Assembly: GCA_023229135.1 (NCBI GenBank)
Contig: JALNZT010000005.1
Span: 1 to 64,000 of the forward strand
DNA from: Bacteroidales bacterium
GTDB lineage: Bacteria > Bacteroidota > Bacteroidia > Bacteroidales > F082
Reading direction: 5' to 3'
Length of the DNA stretch: 64,000 bases
The position numbers were made by a program, and so were the translations under genes. The notes under the pieces were generated by a model. The model saw only the letters and a program-made list of their open reading frames with translations. It was not told the origin of the DNA and did no database searches. Shown here one piece after another: positions 7,438 to 16,512 of this stretch. Position 1 is the first letter of the stretch, and each line of letters begins with the position of its first letter.

Positions 7438-9360
7438 TTATGCTTTTAGCGGAAATATTCCTTCATTGTCCAGAAACTCCATAAGCTGAGTGACATTATT
7501 TGCTGCGTTTTCAGGATTAAGAATCAAATCAGCATCAGTTGGAATATCAAAGCGCTCATCCATGCCGGGCAGATTATGAATTTCTGCTTTTTTAGATTTT
7601 TCATACAGCTCAGGCTTATTTTTTTGACAATACTCCAGCGTAGCATCCATATAAATCAGCTTGAACCTTTCGTGTCCGATAATATCAGCTACTTGCTTAC
7701 GAATTGCTTCATCGGGAGAGATGAAGGAGCAAATCACCAGATAACCCTGATCATTCAGTATGCGACACACATGAGCCATTCTGCGCATCTGCTCAGCGCG
7801 GTCGGTAGGTGAGTGATCCAGCTCACGCGATAATCCTGAGCGCATGGTGCTTCCATCCAACAATACAACCGTAGCTCCCTTGTCAAAAAGTTGTCTTTCG
7901 AGGGCATAGGCTAACATATTTTTTCCGCTGCCGTGCAAGCCCATTATCCAGGTGGTGCTACCTTTCTGCCGGTAGCGTCCTTCAAGTTCTTCTTTGTTTA
8001 TAAGGCTTTTACCGCCTTCTACTAAGCGTCTGGTTTCTGGATCTAAAATGCGTGAGTGCAAATCCGAAGGGCGCAACTTATCGATAATCATTCCAACCGC
8101 ACAAGTATTGTTGGAGAGAGGATCGATCAGCACAAAGGAACCGGTTTCTCGGTTTTGGTGATAAGGATCAAAAAACAGCGGCTTATTGGTAGTGAGGATA
8201 ACGCGGCCGATTTCGTTCAGTTCGAGGGCATCCGTTGTGTATTGTTCCAGAGTATTTACATCGATGCGGTATTTTATCTGATCGAAGCGGGCACGTGTGG
8301 TGTGGGTGGTATGTTTGAGAAAAAATTGTCCGAAAGGATCCATTTTTTCTTCGTCCATCCAAACCAACATGGCTTCAAACTGGCGTTCGGTACGGGGCAA
8401 ATTATCAGGATGTACCAGCATCTCGCCACGCGAAATATCTATTTCGTCCGATAGGGTGATGGTTACAGATTGTGGTGGAAAAGCATAATCTGTATCACCT
8501 TCTGAGCCAATAATTCGGGTAACGGTAGCTGTTTTTCGTGAAGGCAAACACATCAGCTCGTCGCCTTTGCGAACTACACCGGAAGCAATTTTTCCAGAAA
8601 ACCCTCTAAAATCAAGACCCGGACGTAGCACATTTTGAATCGGTAACCTGAAGTCATCAAAATTACGGTCGGAAACCGCATGAACCGACTCCAGGTGTTG
8701 AAGCAAACTTTTACCTTTGAACCAAGGCATGGTTGGCGTAAGTTCCACCACATTATCTCCATTGAGCGCCGAAAGCGGTATAAATTCGATATCGGGGATA
8801 GAAAGTGGTGTGATGAATTTTTTATAATCTGCCACAATAGTGTTGAATACCTCCTCGCTATAATCCATTAAATCCATCTTATTCACTGCCAGCACAATAT
8901 GTTTTATGCCAAGCAGAGAAACAAGAAAAGTATGGCGTTTTGTTTGGGTGATAACGCCTTTTCGGGCGTCGATCAGGATGATGGCGAGATTTGCAGTGCT
9001 GGCACCGGTAACCATATTGCGGGTGTATTGCTCGTGGCCGGGCGTATCCGCGATGATAAATTTACGTTTGGCTGTACTAAAATAGCGGTAAGCCACATCA
9101 ATAGTGATTCCCTGCTCACGTTCGGCTTTCAGACCGTCGAGCAAAAGGGCGTAGTCAATTTTGTCGCCGGCATGGCCAATACGTTTACTGTCGCGCTCAA
9201 GCGCAGAAAGTTGGTCTTCGTAAATTTTTTTGCTATCGAAAAGCAGTCGGCCAATCAGGGTACTTTTGCCATCATCAACTGATCCGGCGGTGAGCAGGCG
9301 TAGCAAGTCTTTCTGTTGATCCTGATCTAAAAATTCTTTTATGTCGAGATTCTTGTTCAT
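7438..9360 (-). CDS. cysN: Sulfate adenylyltransferase subunit 1 fused to a divergent APS-kinase domain
   Basis: A 640-residue fusion. Residues about 1-435 are the EF-Tu-like GTPase CysN, with P-loop AGSVDDGKST, DTPGHEQY and NKMD motifs. It works with CysD to make adenosine 5'-phosphosulfate from sulfate and ATP. Residues about 465-640 are an APS-kinase fold, but its key motifs are altered. The P-loop reads GLHGSGKN, with Asn481 where Ser/Thr is expected, and the usual DGDNVR reads DGSTMR at 502-507. SFISP and a DR.E..RR-like segment remain. The kinase half may therefore be weak, altered or inactive. It is 95 bp downstream of cysD on the same strand, forming an operon. No separate cysC or APS/PAPS reductase is in the window. 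Confidence 0.9.
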   Translation of the reverse strand: MNKNLDIKEFLDQDQQKDLLRLLTAGSVDDGKSTLIGRLLFDSKKIYEDQLSALERDSKRIGHAGDKIDYALLLDGLKAEREQGITIDVAYRYFSTAKRKFIIADTPGHEQYTRNMVTGASTANLAIILIDARKGVITQTKRHTFLVSLLGIKHIVLAVNKMDLMDYSEEVFNTIVADYKKFITPLSIPDIEFIPLSALNGDNVVELTPTMPWFKGKSLLQHLESVHAVSDRNFDDFRLPIQNVLRPGLDFRGFSGKIASGVVRKGDELMCLPSRKTATVTRIIGSEGDTDYAFPPQSVTITLSDEIDISRGEMLVHPDNLPRTERQFEAMLVWMDEEKMDPFGQFFLKHTTHTTRARFDQIKYRIDVNTLEQYTTDALELNEIGRVILTTNKPLFFDPYHQNRETGSFVLIDPLSNNTCAVGMIIDKLRPSDLHSRILDPETRRLVEGGKSLINKEELEGRYRQKGSTTWIMGLHGSGKNMLAYALERQLFDKGATVVLLDGSTMRSGLSRELDHSPTDRAEQMRRMAHVCRILNDQGYLVICSFISPDEAIRKQVADIIGHERFKLIYMDATLEYCQKNKPELYEKSKKAEIHNLPGMDERFDIPTDADLILNPENAANNVTQLMEFLDNEGIFPLKA

Positions 9361-9455
9361 GTTTTCCGCTTATTTTAGCAATTTTCGCGAATTGGCTTTA
9401 TTGGATTTCATTGATTACCAAACAGTTTATTTTGGTTTATTTGGCACATAATGGC

Positions 9456-10364
9456 TTAAAAATAACCTTCTCTTTTCTTTTGTTCCATGCTTCCTTCTTG
9501 GTCAAAATCTATCACACGGGTGGTGCGTTCGGATACGGTGACGGTCATCATTTCTTCCACAATTTTTTCAATCGTATCGGCCTCTGAATCTATGGCGCCG
9601 GTGAGTGGATAGCAGCCTAATGTACGAAAGCGAACCTTACGCATCTGTGCTTTTTCGGCCAGTTCTTTAGGCATGCGGTCGTCGTCAACCAGTATTAGGT
9701 TGCCATCTATGTCAACAATGGGACGCTCTTTGGCAAAATATAGCGGAACGATTGGGATATTTTCGAGCCGGATATATTGCCAGATATCGAGTTCAGTCCA
9801 GTTGCTTAGCGGAAACACACGAATTGATTCTCCTTTGTGCACCCGTGCGTTATAAATACTCCACAGTTCGGGGCGTTGGCTTTTTGGATCCCACTGGTGA
9901 AAACGGTCTCTAAAGCTATAGATACGCTCTTTTGCACGACTTTTTTCTTCATCGCGGCGTGCGCCACCAAAGGCAGCATCAAAGCGGTGCTTGTCGAGTG
10001 CTTGCAACAGTGCCTGTGTTTTCATCAAATCGGTATGCACTTTGCTGCCATGTGTGAATGGCCCAATGCCCGCGTGAAAAGCTTCCATATTGGATTCTAC
10101 AATAAGGTTCCAGCCATTTTCTTTGGCGTAATAATCCCGAAAGGCTGTCATTTCCTGAAATTTCCATTTGCTATCGATATGCATCAAAGGGAAAGGGACT
10201 TTGGCTGGATAAAAAGCTTTTTCTGCTAAACGTACCATTACCGAGCTGTCTTTTCCAATGCTATAGAGCATCACGGGGTTTTCAAATTCGGCGGCAACCT
10301 CCCGGATAATGTGGATGGCTTCGGTTTCCAGCTCGCGCAGGTTATTAATGGAGAAATTATTCAT
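9456..10364 (-). CDS. cysD: Sulfate adenylyltransferase subunit 2
   Basis: A 302-residue ATP-pyrophosphatase-type subunit that adenylates sulfate with CysN. The SIGKDSSVM loop near residue 37 is the PP-loop (SGGKDS-like) that binds ATP, and the chain continues with the conserved GGARRDEEKSRAKER block and FPLSNWTELDIWQYI. The C-terminus RVIDFDQEGSMEQKKREGYF is the normal CysD ending. Length and order (cysD then cysN) are standard for Bacteroidota sulfate activation. The leader carries a strong hairpin just upstream of the start. Confidence 0.95.
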   Translation of the reverse strand: MNNFSINNLRELETEAIHIIREVAAEFENPVMLYSIGKDSSVMVRLAEKAFYPAKVPFPLMHIDSKWKFQEMTAFRDYYAKENGWNLIVESNMEAFHAGIGPFTHGSKVHTDLMKTQALLQALDKHRFDAAFGGARRDEEKSRAKERIYSFRDRFHQWDPKSQRPELWSIYNARVHKGESIRVFPLSNWTELDIWQYIRLENIPIVPLYFAKERPIVDIDGNLILVDDDRMPKELAEKAQMRKVRFRTLGCYPLTGAIDSEADTIEKIVEEMMTVTVSERTTRVIDFDQEGSMEQKKREGYF

Positions 10365-10391
10365 GATCTGTTATTGGTGATAACCATAAAA

Positions 10392-10427
10392 ACGCTACAA
10401 AGGTCGTAAAAAACGGCCTAATAGCGT
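10392..10427 (-). promoter_or_regulatory. Strong hairpin in the cysD leader, possible attenuator
   Basis: ACGCTA (10392-10397) pairs with TAGCGT (10422-10427). Inside it GGTCGT (10102-range offset: 10402-10407) pairs with ACGGCC (10413-10418) with one G-T pair. Read on the minus strand, the hairpin is followed by TTTTTATGG and sits 28 bp before the cysD ATG, 275 bp after the end of cysQ. Position and T-tract suggest a leader terminator/attenuator for cysDN, or a late terminator for the upstream operon. Confidence 0.5.
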
Positions 10428-10669
10428 CATTATAAAAGCTTGAGTCCAATCAGAAAGCTCAAGAACAAAGAAATGCACCGGGACTCGAAGACTCAAAGAC
10501 TCACAAAGAATTGATCATCAGCATTATAATCTTTGTGCTTTCGTGCCACTTCGGCTTGGTACGGCAGGCTCATCACAGGCACTCACCAAGCGTGTTCAGT
10601 ACACCGCTTCGTGGCAGAATACTATTTTTCGGAGGAGTCTCAAGCTTTAAATAGGCGAAACGTTTCAAC
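10428..10669. repeat. Intergenic repeat-bearing spacer between cysQ and cysD
   Basis: This gene-free spacer has short tandem ACTC(G/A)AAG units at 10482-10511. It ends with TTTTTCGGAGGAGTCTCAAG at 10625-10644. The same end motif, with 2-3 changes, occurs twice in the 40.8-41.2 kb gap. No coding frame is visible. Confidence 0.4.
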
Positions 10670-11479
10670 TCAACGCTCGGGTGGATAGGCCACAAAAGGT
10701 GGATTTTCCATATTTTTGTTGTTATAAGTCAATGTTTTATTTTCGTCAAAAAGTACCACAACCTTACCGCCTGCGGCTGTTACAATGGCATGACCGGCTG
10801 CAATATCCCATTCGGAAGTGATACCAAAACGAGGATACACATCGGCCAGTCCTTCGGCTATCATGCACAACTTGAGTGAGCTGCCGCGCGAAACGATACG
10901 GATAGTATCATAATCGGCTTTGGTATCGTTGATAAATTTTGTCGTTTCGGGATTCAGGTGCGACCTGCTGGCCACAATCGTAAAATCGTTGTCGAGGCGC
11001 TCAAGCGGTAGTTTCTGGGCTTCACGTTTCAGATTTTCGATGCTTCCGTTGCCTTTCACATAGCCTTCGGCATGGCTAAGTTTATAAGCACCAGATGCAT
11101 CATTAAAATAAAGTACATCGGTTACGGGTGCGTAGATGATACCGTAAACAGCTTGTTTGTTCTTTATCAGTGCGATATTTACACTAAATTCGCCATTGCG
11201 GTTTACAAATTCTTTGGTGCCATCAAGTGGATCTACCAGCCAGTATTCATTCCAGTTTTCGCGCAGTGCATAATCCGTTTGGCGTCCTTCTTCGCTTATG
11301 ACGGGCAATTTTGTTTTGGCTAATGCTTTGGTAATTAGTTCATCGGCTTTAGTATCAGCTTTGGTGAGTGGGGTACGGTCTGATTTAAAATCGACACTAA
11401 ACTCGGTAGCATATATCTGCATAATAGCCTTGCCGGCTTCAATGGCAACAGCAATGGCGATTTCAAGGTTATTCTTCAT
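10670..11479 (-). CDS. cysQ: 3'(2'),5'-bisphosphate nucleotidase CysQ
   Basis: A 269-residue member of the inositol-monophosphatase superfamily. Metal-binding motifs are visible: the EE-containing segment PVISEEG, then WLVDPLDGTKEF (the DPxDGT motif) and the C-terminal EWDIAAGHAI (WDxAAGxxI). CysQ removes the 3'-phosphate from PAP and PAPS and so controls sulfur flux. It lies 15 bp after the preceding sugar oxidoreductase gene and upstream of cysD-cysN, the usual grouping in Bacteroidota. It is probably active because all metal ligands I can check are present. Confidence 0.93.
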   Translation of the reverse strand: MKNNLEIAIAVAIEAGKAIMQIYATEFSVDFKSDRTPLTKADTKADELITKALAKTKLPVISEEGRQTDYALRENWNEYWLVDPLDGTKEFVNRNGEFSVNIALIKNKQAVYGIIYAPVTDVLYFNDASGAYKLSHAEGYVKGNGSIENLKREAQKLPLERLDNDFTIVASRSHLNPETTKFINDTKADYDTIRIVSRGSSLKLCMIAEGLADVYPRFGITSEWDIAAGHAIVTAAGGKVVVLFDENKTLTYNNKNMENPPFVAYPPER

Positions 11480-11494
11480 AGTTATAATGGTTGT

Positions 11495-12421
11495 TTATTG
11501 TTGTGAATTTCTAATGTCGTGCACAATTTGAATGGAAGCGCGGGCTTCTTCAATGCCAAAGCCTTCTCCATTCAAAATGTGGGCATAACTTTGGGTGTGC
11601 AAGTCGGTGAAGCCGCCGCTAAACTCTATCTCCTCACCATCTACTGTGATGCTGCGGTAGGTAGTTTTTCCGGCAGCTTTTGCCCCGTTGGGAAGGTGGT
11701 TGCTGTTGATACTCATAAACCAGTTTACACGGGCGTTTTTTAGTATCAGCTTGCCGGCAGCGTGATCTGCTTCATATTTTTCTACTGTATTTTCTGTGCA
11801 ATCACCAAAAATCCAGGTAAGCATATCGAAAAAATGTATGCCAATATTGGTAGCTATACCACCACTCTTTTCTTTTTTCCCTTTCCACGAATGGTGATAC
11901 CAGGCGCCTCGCGATGTGATATATTGCAGGTTAATATCGTAGATTTTTTGTTGGCTTTTTGCCTGTTCTACCTTTTCTTTTAATTCGATGATTGCCGGAT
12001 GGTGGCGTAATTGCAAAATGGTATAGATATGCTTTCCGGTTTCTTTTTCAATTTCCTGAAGGGCATCAATATTCCAGGGATTGAGCACCAGTGGTTTTTC
12101 GCAGATAGCATGTGAATCGTTGCGCAAAGCCATGCGGATATGCGCGTCGTGCAAGTAGTTGGGCGAACAAATACTTACATAATCCACTTTTTGTTCACCT
12201 TTTCGACGAAGTTTATCCAGGTGCCGGTCAAAGCGTTCTGGCTCAGTAAAAAACTGTGCGTCAGGAAAAAAGCTATCGATAATGCCTACGCTGTCAAAGG
12301 GATCAAGCGCTGCAATAAGGGTGTTGCCGGTTTCTTTTATTGCACGCATGTGGCGCGGCGCAATGTATCCGGCGGCACCGATCAATGCAAAATTGACTAA
12401 AGGCTCGGTAATATTTGTCAT
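11495..12421 (-). CDS. wbpB: Gfo/Idh/MocA oxidoreductase, WlbA/WbpB type
   Basis: A 308-residue NAD(P)-dependent sugar oxidoreductase. The N-terminal Rossmann motif is ALIGAAGYIAPRHMRAI. The catalytic block is ICEKPLVLNPWNID (EKP motif), followed by the substrate-binding segment YITSRGAWYHHSWKG and GGIATNIGIHFFDML. The last two are close to the UDP-N-acetyl-glucuronate 3-dehydrogenase family (WlbA/WbpB), which works on the product of a UDP-HexNAc dehydrogenase. The neighbour upstream is such a dehydrogenase, which supports a role in an acidic HexNAc sugar for surface polysaccharide. The aminotransferase and acetyltransferase partners are not in the window. The subfamily is fairly secure; the exact substrate is inferred. 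Confidence 0.8.
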   Translation of the reverse strand: MTNITEPLVNFALIGAAGYIAPRHMRAIKETGNTLIAALDPFDSVGIIDSFFPDAQFFTEPERFDRHLDKLRRKGEQKVDYVSICSPNYLHDAHIRMALRNDSHAICEKPLVLNPWNIDALQEIEKETGKHIYTILQLRHHPAIIELKEKVEQAKSQQKIYDINLQYITSRGAWYHHSWKGKKEKSGGIATNIGIHFFDMLTWIFGDCTENTVEKYEADHAAGKLILKNARVNWFMSINSNHLPNGAKAAGKTTYRSITVDGEEIEFSGGFTDLHTQSYAHILNGEGFGIEEARASIQIVHDIRNSQQ

Positions 12422-12575
12422 TTGAAATGGTCAAAATAAATACTTAATCTTGTTTAGTAATAAAATTTCCCATAAAAAATCAGGTCATTTTGTTACTTGC
12501 CAAAAAACGTAAATAAATATAACCCCAAAAAGTAAGTTATATTATTCCAATTTTAAAATTGAGATGCAGGATATT

Positions 12576-13844
12576 TTATAACCTGCCGTCAATTTTATCA
12601 AGTGGTAAAATAGCTTTAATGTCGAAAACCACAGCTTTTTCAGTTTTCAAATTATCCAACTCAAGGTTTTTGAAGATATCGTGGGCTACTGCAACCGTGA
12701 TCGCATGGTATTTTTTGTTGGTAAGTTCGGACTCGCTGGTCAAAATATCGATACCATATTCTTTTTTTACCTCTTCTTTATCTGCCCAGGGATCATACAC
12801 ATCTATTTTACAGCCAAATGATTCCAGTTCTCTTATCACATCAATCACACGGCTGTTTCTGATGTCGGGACAGTTTTCCTTAAAAGTGATTCCCAAAATC
12901 AGGACGGGGCTTTTTTCAATCACATGGCCTTTTTTGATCATTAGTTTAATCACTTGATTGGCGACCACGATACCCATATTGTCGTTCAGTCGACGTCCGG
13001 CCAGGATAATTTCAGGGTTGTAGCCAAGTTCCTGTGCTTTGTGTGTGAGGTAATAAGGATCAACACCGATACAGTGTCCGCCAACCAATCCCGGCTTAAA
13101 CGGCAGGAAATTCCATTTGGTTCCAGCCGCTTCCAGCACTTCGTTGGTATCGATGCCCATGCGTTGAAAAATAACGGCGAGCTCATTCACGAACGCAATA
13201 TTGATATCGCGCTGTGAGTTTTCGATTACTTTAGCAGCTTCGGCTACCCGGATGCTGCTTGCTTTATAAGTGCCGGCAAGGATAATGCTTTTGTAAAGCT
13301 GGTCCACCTCCTCGGCAACTTCAGGTGTGCTACCGGAAGTAACTTTCTTGATTTTTGTAACGGTATGTACTTTATCGCCCGGATTGATGCGTTCGGGTGA
13401 GTAGCCACAATAAAAGTCAGTATTGTATTTTAAGCCACTGTGTTTTTCGAGTACCGGCACGCAGTCTTCTTCGGTGGCGCCCGGATATACGGTTGATTCA
13501 TAAATCACGATATCACCTTTTTTTAGCACCTTGCCTATCGTTTCACTGGCTTTGATAAGCGGTGTAAGATCGGGTCTTTTGTTTTTGTCGATGGGTGTAG
13601 GAACTGTCACGATATAAAACTGGCAATCCTGAATATCCATAAGCGCTTCTGAATATTGCAAATGAATGGCTTGCTCCAGCTCTTCGGTGGTTGTTTCCTG
13701 GGTGCGGTCATACTTATCACGTAATTCGGTGATGCGTTTTTTGTTGATATCAAAACCCACCGTTGGGCGTTTTTTACCAAATTCAACGGCAAGCGGAAGT
13801 CCAACATAGCCTAAACCGACAACAGCAATTTTTTTCTGATTCAT
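12576..13844 (-). CDS. UDP-N-acetyl-hexosamine 6-dehydrogenase (TviB/WbpO type)
   Basis: A 422-residue nucleotide-sugar dehydrogenase that oxidises the C6 of a UDP-HexNAc to the uronic acid using two NAD+. Visible motifs are the Rossmann GLGYVGLPLAVEF, YESTVYPGATEE, and the catalytic cysteine in GGHCIGVDPYYLTHKA. The C-terminal UDP-binding domain starts near LILGITFKENCPDIRNSRV. The sequence follows the TviB/WbpO branch rather than plain UDP-glucose dehydrogenase. A divergent promoter lies upstream. It heads the leftward operon with the WbpB-like gene and cysQ. Confidence 0.9.
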   Translation of the reverse strand: MNQKKIAVVGLGYVGLPLAVEFGKKRPTVGFDINKKRITELRDKYDRTQETTTEELEQAIHLQYSEALMDIQDCQFYIVTVPTPIDKNKRPDLTPLIKASETIGKVLKKGDIVIYESTVYPGATEEDCVPVLEKHSGLKYNTDFYCGYSPERINPGDKVHTVTKIKKVTSGSTPEVAEEVDQLYKSIILAGTYKASSIRVAEAAKVIENSQRDINIAFVNELAVIFQRMGIDTNEVLEAAGTKWNFLPFKPGLVGGHCIGVDPYYLTHKAQELGYNPEIILAGRRLNDNMGIVVANQVIKLMIKKGHVIEKSPVLILGITFKENCPDIRNSRVIDVIRELESFGCKIDVYDPWADKEEVKKEYGIDILTSESELTNKKYHAITVAVAHDIFKNLELDNLKTEKAVVFDIKAILPLDKIDGRL

Positions 13845-13974
13845 GAATTATTTCTTTTGTAAGGATTAAAATGAAACGATTGGGTGTTTAATAACTAATT
13901 AAAAAACAGAAAGTTATAAAAAAATATTTAACAAAAACACCATTTTGATGTTTGTTATTTGCAGTAGTGAGCAG

Positions 13975-14004
13975 CAAAATTACTCATTCAAGTGGTTTTT
14001 CCAA
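13975..14004 (-). promoter_or_regulatory. Promoter of the UDP-HexNAc dehydrogenase operon
   Basis: On the minus strand TTGG at 14004-14001 is the -33 element, with the TTG (14004-14002) followed by exactly 19 nt and then TAATTTTG (13982-13975), a match to TAnnTTTG. The predicted start near 13968 leaves a leader of about 125 nt. It is divergent from the topA promoter. Confidence 0.6.
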
Positions 14005-14016
14005 AAATTTGGGTTT

Positions 14017-14035
14017 TATTTTTGTGCTACTTTTG
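14017..14035 (+). promoter_or_regulatory. topA -7 promoter elements
   Basis: Two overlapping TAnnTTTG matches, TATTTTTG (14017-14024) and TACTTTTG (14028-14035), lie 48-66 bp before the topA start. The second is closer to the usual leader length. Confidence 0.5.
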
Positions 14036-14082
14036 CAACAATTTTTAATCATTGATCTTGAATTTCAAAAGAAAGGAAACTG

Positions 14083-16413
14083 ATGTTGAAAAACCTTGTC
14101 ATCGTAGAGTCACCGGCCAAAGCCAAAACAATAGAAGGATTTTTAGGGAAGGATTTTGTTGTGAAATCAAGTTACGGGCATGTGCGGGATTTGAATAAAA
14201 CGCAATTAAGTGTCGATATCGAAAATGGATTTATGCCACAATATGAGGTTTCTCCCGACAAGAAAAAGCTTATTGCCGAGCTAAAAAAATTAGCTAAAGA
14301 CACCGAAATGGTTTGGTTAGCTTCCGATGAAGACCGCGAGGGAGAAGCTATTTCTTGGCATTTGTTTGAAGCATTAGGCCTTAAAGAGGATAAAACCAAG
14401 CGTATTGTTTTTCACGAAATCACTAAAACAGCTATTCAAAAAGCCATTGAGAACCCACGTGAGATCGACCACAACCTGGTTTCGGCCCAGCAGGCCAGAC
14501 GCGTTTTGGACAGATTGGTTGGTTATGAGCTGTCGCCACTGCTCTGGAAAAAGGTGAAGCCTGGCTTATCTGCCGGTCGTGTACAATCTGTTGCTGTTAG
14601 ACTTATCGTGGAACGTGAAGAAGAGATTAAGAACTTCGAGTCGAGCAGTGCTTTTAGAATTACAGCCCAGTTTACTTTTGAAAAGGACGGACAAAAACAC
14701 CAGCTACAAGCCGAGCTAGCCGAGCGTTTTGAAAAAGAAGAAAAAGCCCGTGAGTTTTTGTACTCGTGCGTTGGCGCAGGCTACACCATTACTGCTATAG
14801 AAAAGAAACCGTCAAAAAAATCGCCTGCAGCACCATTTACCACCTCCACTTTGCAGCAGGAAGCCAGCCGCAAGCTTGGTTTCTCAGTAGCTAACACCAT
14901 GCGTGTGGCGCAGCAGCTTTACGAATCCGGTAAAATCACGTATATGCGTACCGATTCTGTAAACCTTTCGAACCTGGCGATAACGATGGCCAAAGAGGCG
15001 ATCACGGAAACTTATGGCGAAAAATATGTAAAAACAAGAAATTATACTACCAAAACGAAAGGCGCACAAGAAGCACACGAAGCTATCAGGCCTACCTATC
15101 TCGATCAGCCCGAAGTGAAAGGCAGCGCTGACGAAAAACGCCTGTACGATTTAATTTATAAGCGTACCATTGCTTCGCAAATGGCCGACGCAAAATTGGA
15201 AAAAACCCAGGTTACCATTGACGTTTCTACTAACAAAAAGCAATTCACTGCCAAAGGCGAAGTCATTCTTTTTGACGGTTTCCTGAAAGTTTATATGGAA
15301 GGCACCGACGACGAAAACGGAGAAGAAAGTAACCATTTGTTACCGCCGATCAGTAAAGGTCAGCAGCTCAATTTGAACGAAATGATAGCTCAGGAACGCT
15401 TCACCCGCCATGCAGCACGCTACACAGAAGCCGCACTGGTGAAGAAAATGGAAGAGCTAGGCATTGGACGTCCTTCTACCTACGCGCCTACTATTTCTAC
15501 TGTACAAAAACGGGGTTATGTGGTAAAAGAAGATCGCGAAGGCACGGTGCGTAACTATAAGGTGATGAGCCTGAAAAAGGATAAGCTGAGCGAAAAAACT
15601 GCCAGTGAAAATACCGGCTTTGAGAAATCTAAACTGTTTCCTACTGATATCGGAACCTTGGTGAACAAGTTTTTGTGCCAGTATTTTGAAGGAATCATCG
15701 ATTATAATTTTACTGCCAACGTAGAAAAAGAGTTTGATGAAATTGCTATGGGTCAGAAAGAATGGAACCTAATGATTAGCGAATTTTATGGGCCCTTTCA
15801 TAAAAAGATTGAAGATACGACAGAAAATGCCGGAAAATTTAGTGGCGAAAAACTGCTTGGAACAGATCCGGAAAGTGGCAAAAATATCTTTGTAAAAGTT
15901 GGTCGCTATGGCCCGATGGTACAGCTGGGCGATACCGATTCGGAAGAAAAACCAAAATTTGCCGGCCTGCGCAAAAACCAAACCATGGAAACCATCACCC
16001 TTGATGAAGCCCTTGATTTATTTAGCTTTCCGCGTACACTGGGCAACTACGAAGACAAAGAAATGACGGTTGCTATTGGACGGTTTGGTCCTTATGTGAA
16101 GCACGACAGCAAATTTTTCAGCCTCCAAAAGACGGACGATCCGGCAGATATTGAAACCGAAAGAGCTATTGAAATTATTGAGGCCAAACGCGAAAAAGAC
16201 CGTAACAGTACCATTGCTACCTTCGACAAAGAACCTGACTTAAAGGTACTCGATGGACGCTATGGACCCTATATTTCTTATAAAAAGAAAAACTATAAAA
16301 TTCCAAAAGGCACCGATCCCGAAACCTTGGATTTGGAAGCCTGCATGAAAATTGTTGATAATCCGGATAACGCACCAAAGAAGCGTTTTACACGGAAGAA
16401 ATCTAGCAAATAG
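14083..16413 (+). CDS. topA: DNA topoisomerase I
   Basis: A 776-residue type IA topoisomerase that relaxes negative supercoils. The N-terminal Toprim domain is plain (VIVESPAKAKTI, with the acidic SDEDREGEAISWH motif). The active-site tyrosine is Tyr287 in ITYMRTDSVNLS. After the core (to about residue 590), the C-terminus has repeated GRYGPMVQLG / GRFGPYVKHD / GRYGPYISYK units at about 607, 665 and 725. These are the C-terminal Topo_C repeats used in Bacteroidota in place of zinc ribbons. A basic tail closes the protein. No missing motif is seen. Confidence 0.97.
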   Translation: MLKNLVIVESPAKAKTIEGFLGKDFVVKSSYGHVRDLNKTQLSVDIENGFMPQYEVSPDKKKLIAELKKLAKDTEMVWLASDEDREGEAISWHLFEALGLKEDKTKRIVFHEITKTAIQKAIENPREIDHNLVSAQQARRVLDRLVGYELSPLLWKKVKPGLSAGRVQSVAVRLIVEREEEIKNFESSSAFRITAQFTFEKDGQKHQLQAELAERFEKEEKAREFLYSCVGAGYTITAIEKKPSKKSPAAPFTTSTLQQEASRKLGFSVANTMRVAQQLYESGKITYMRTDSVNLSNLAITMAKEAITETYGEKYVKTRNYTTKTKGAQEAHEAIRPTYLDQPEVKGSADEKRLYDLIYKRTIASQMADAKLEKTQVTIDVSTNKKQFTAKGEVILFDGFLKVYMEGTDDENGEESNHLLPPISKGQQLNLNEMIAQERFTRHAARYTEAALVKKMEELGIGRPSTYAPTISTVQKRGYVVKEDREGTVRNYKVMSLKKDKLSEKTASENTGFEKSKLFPTDIGTLVNKFLCQYFEGIIDYNFTANVEKEFDEIAMGQKEWNLMISEFYGPFHKKIEDTTENAGKFSGEKLLGTDPESGKNIFVKVGRYGPMVQLGDTDSEEKPKFAGLRKNQTMETITLDEALDLFSFPRTLGNYEDKEMTVAIGRFGPYVKHDSKFFSLQKTDDPADIETERAIEIIEAKREKDRNSTIATFDKEPDLKVLDGRYGPYISYKKKNYKIPKGTDPETLDLEACMKIVDNPDNAPKKRFTRKKSSK

Positions 16414-16512
16414 CCTTTTCTGAAGTTTTTTTTGTGAAACAGCAAACGCTTTAAGGCAGTAATTTCAAATAAATGCTAATTTAGCCCGACAAAAATTCAG
16501 CACACCGTATTT

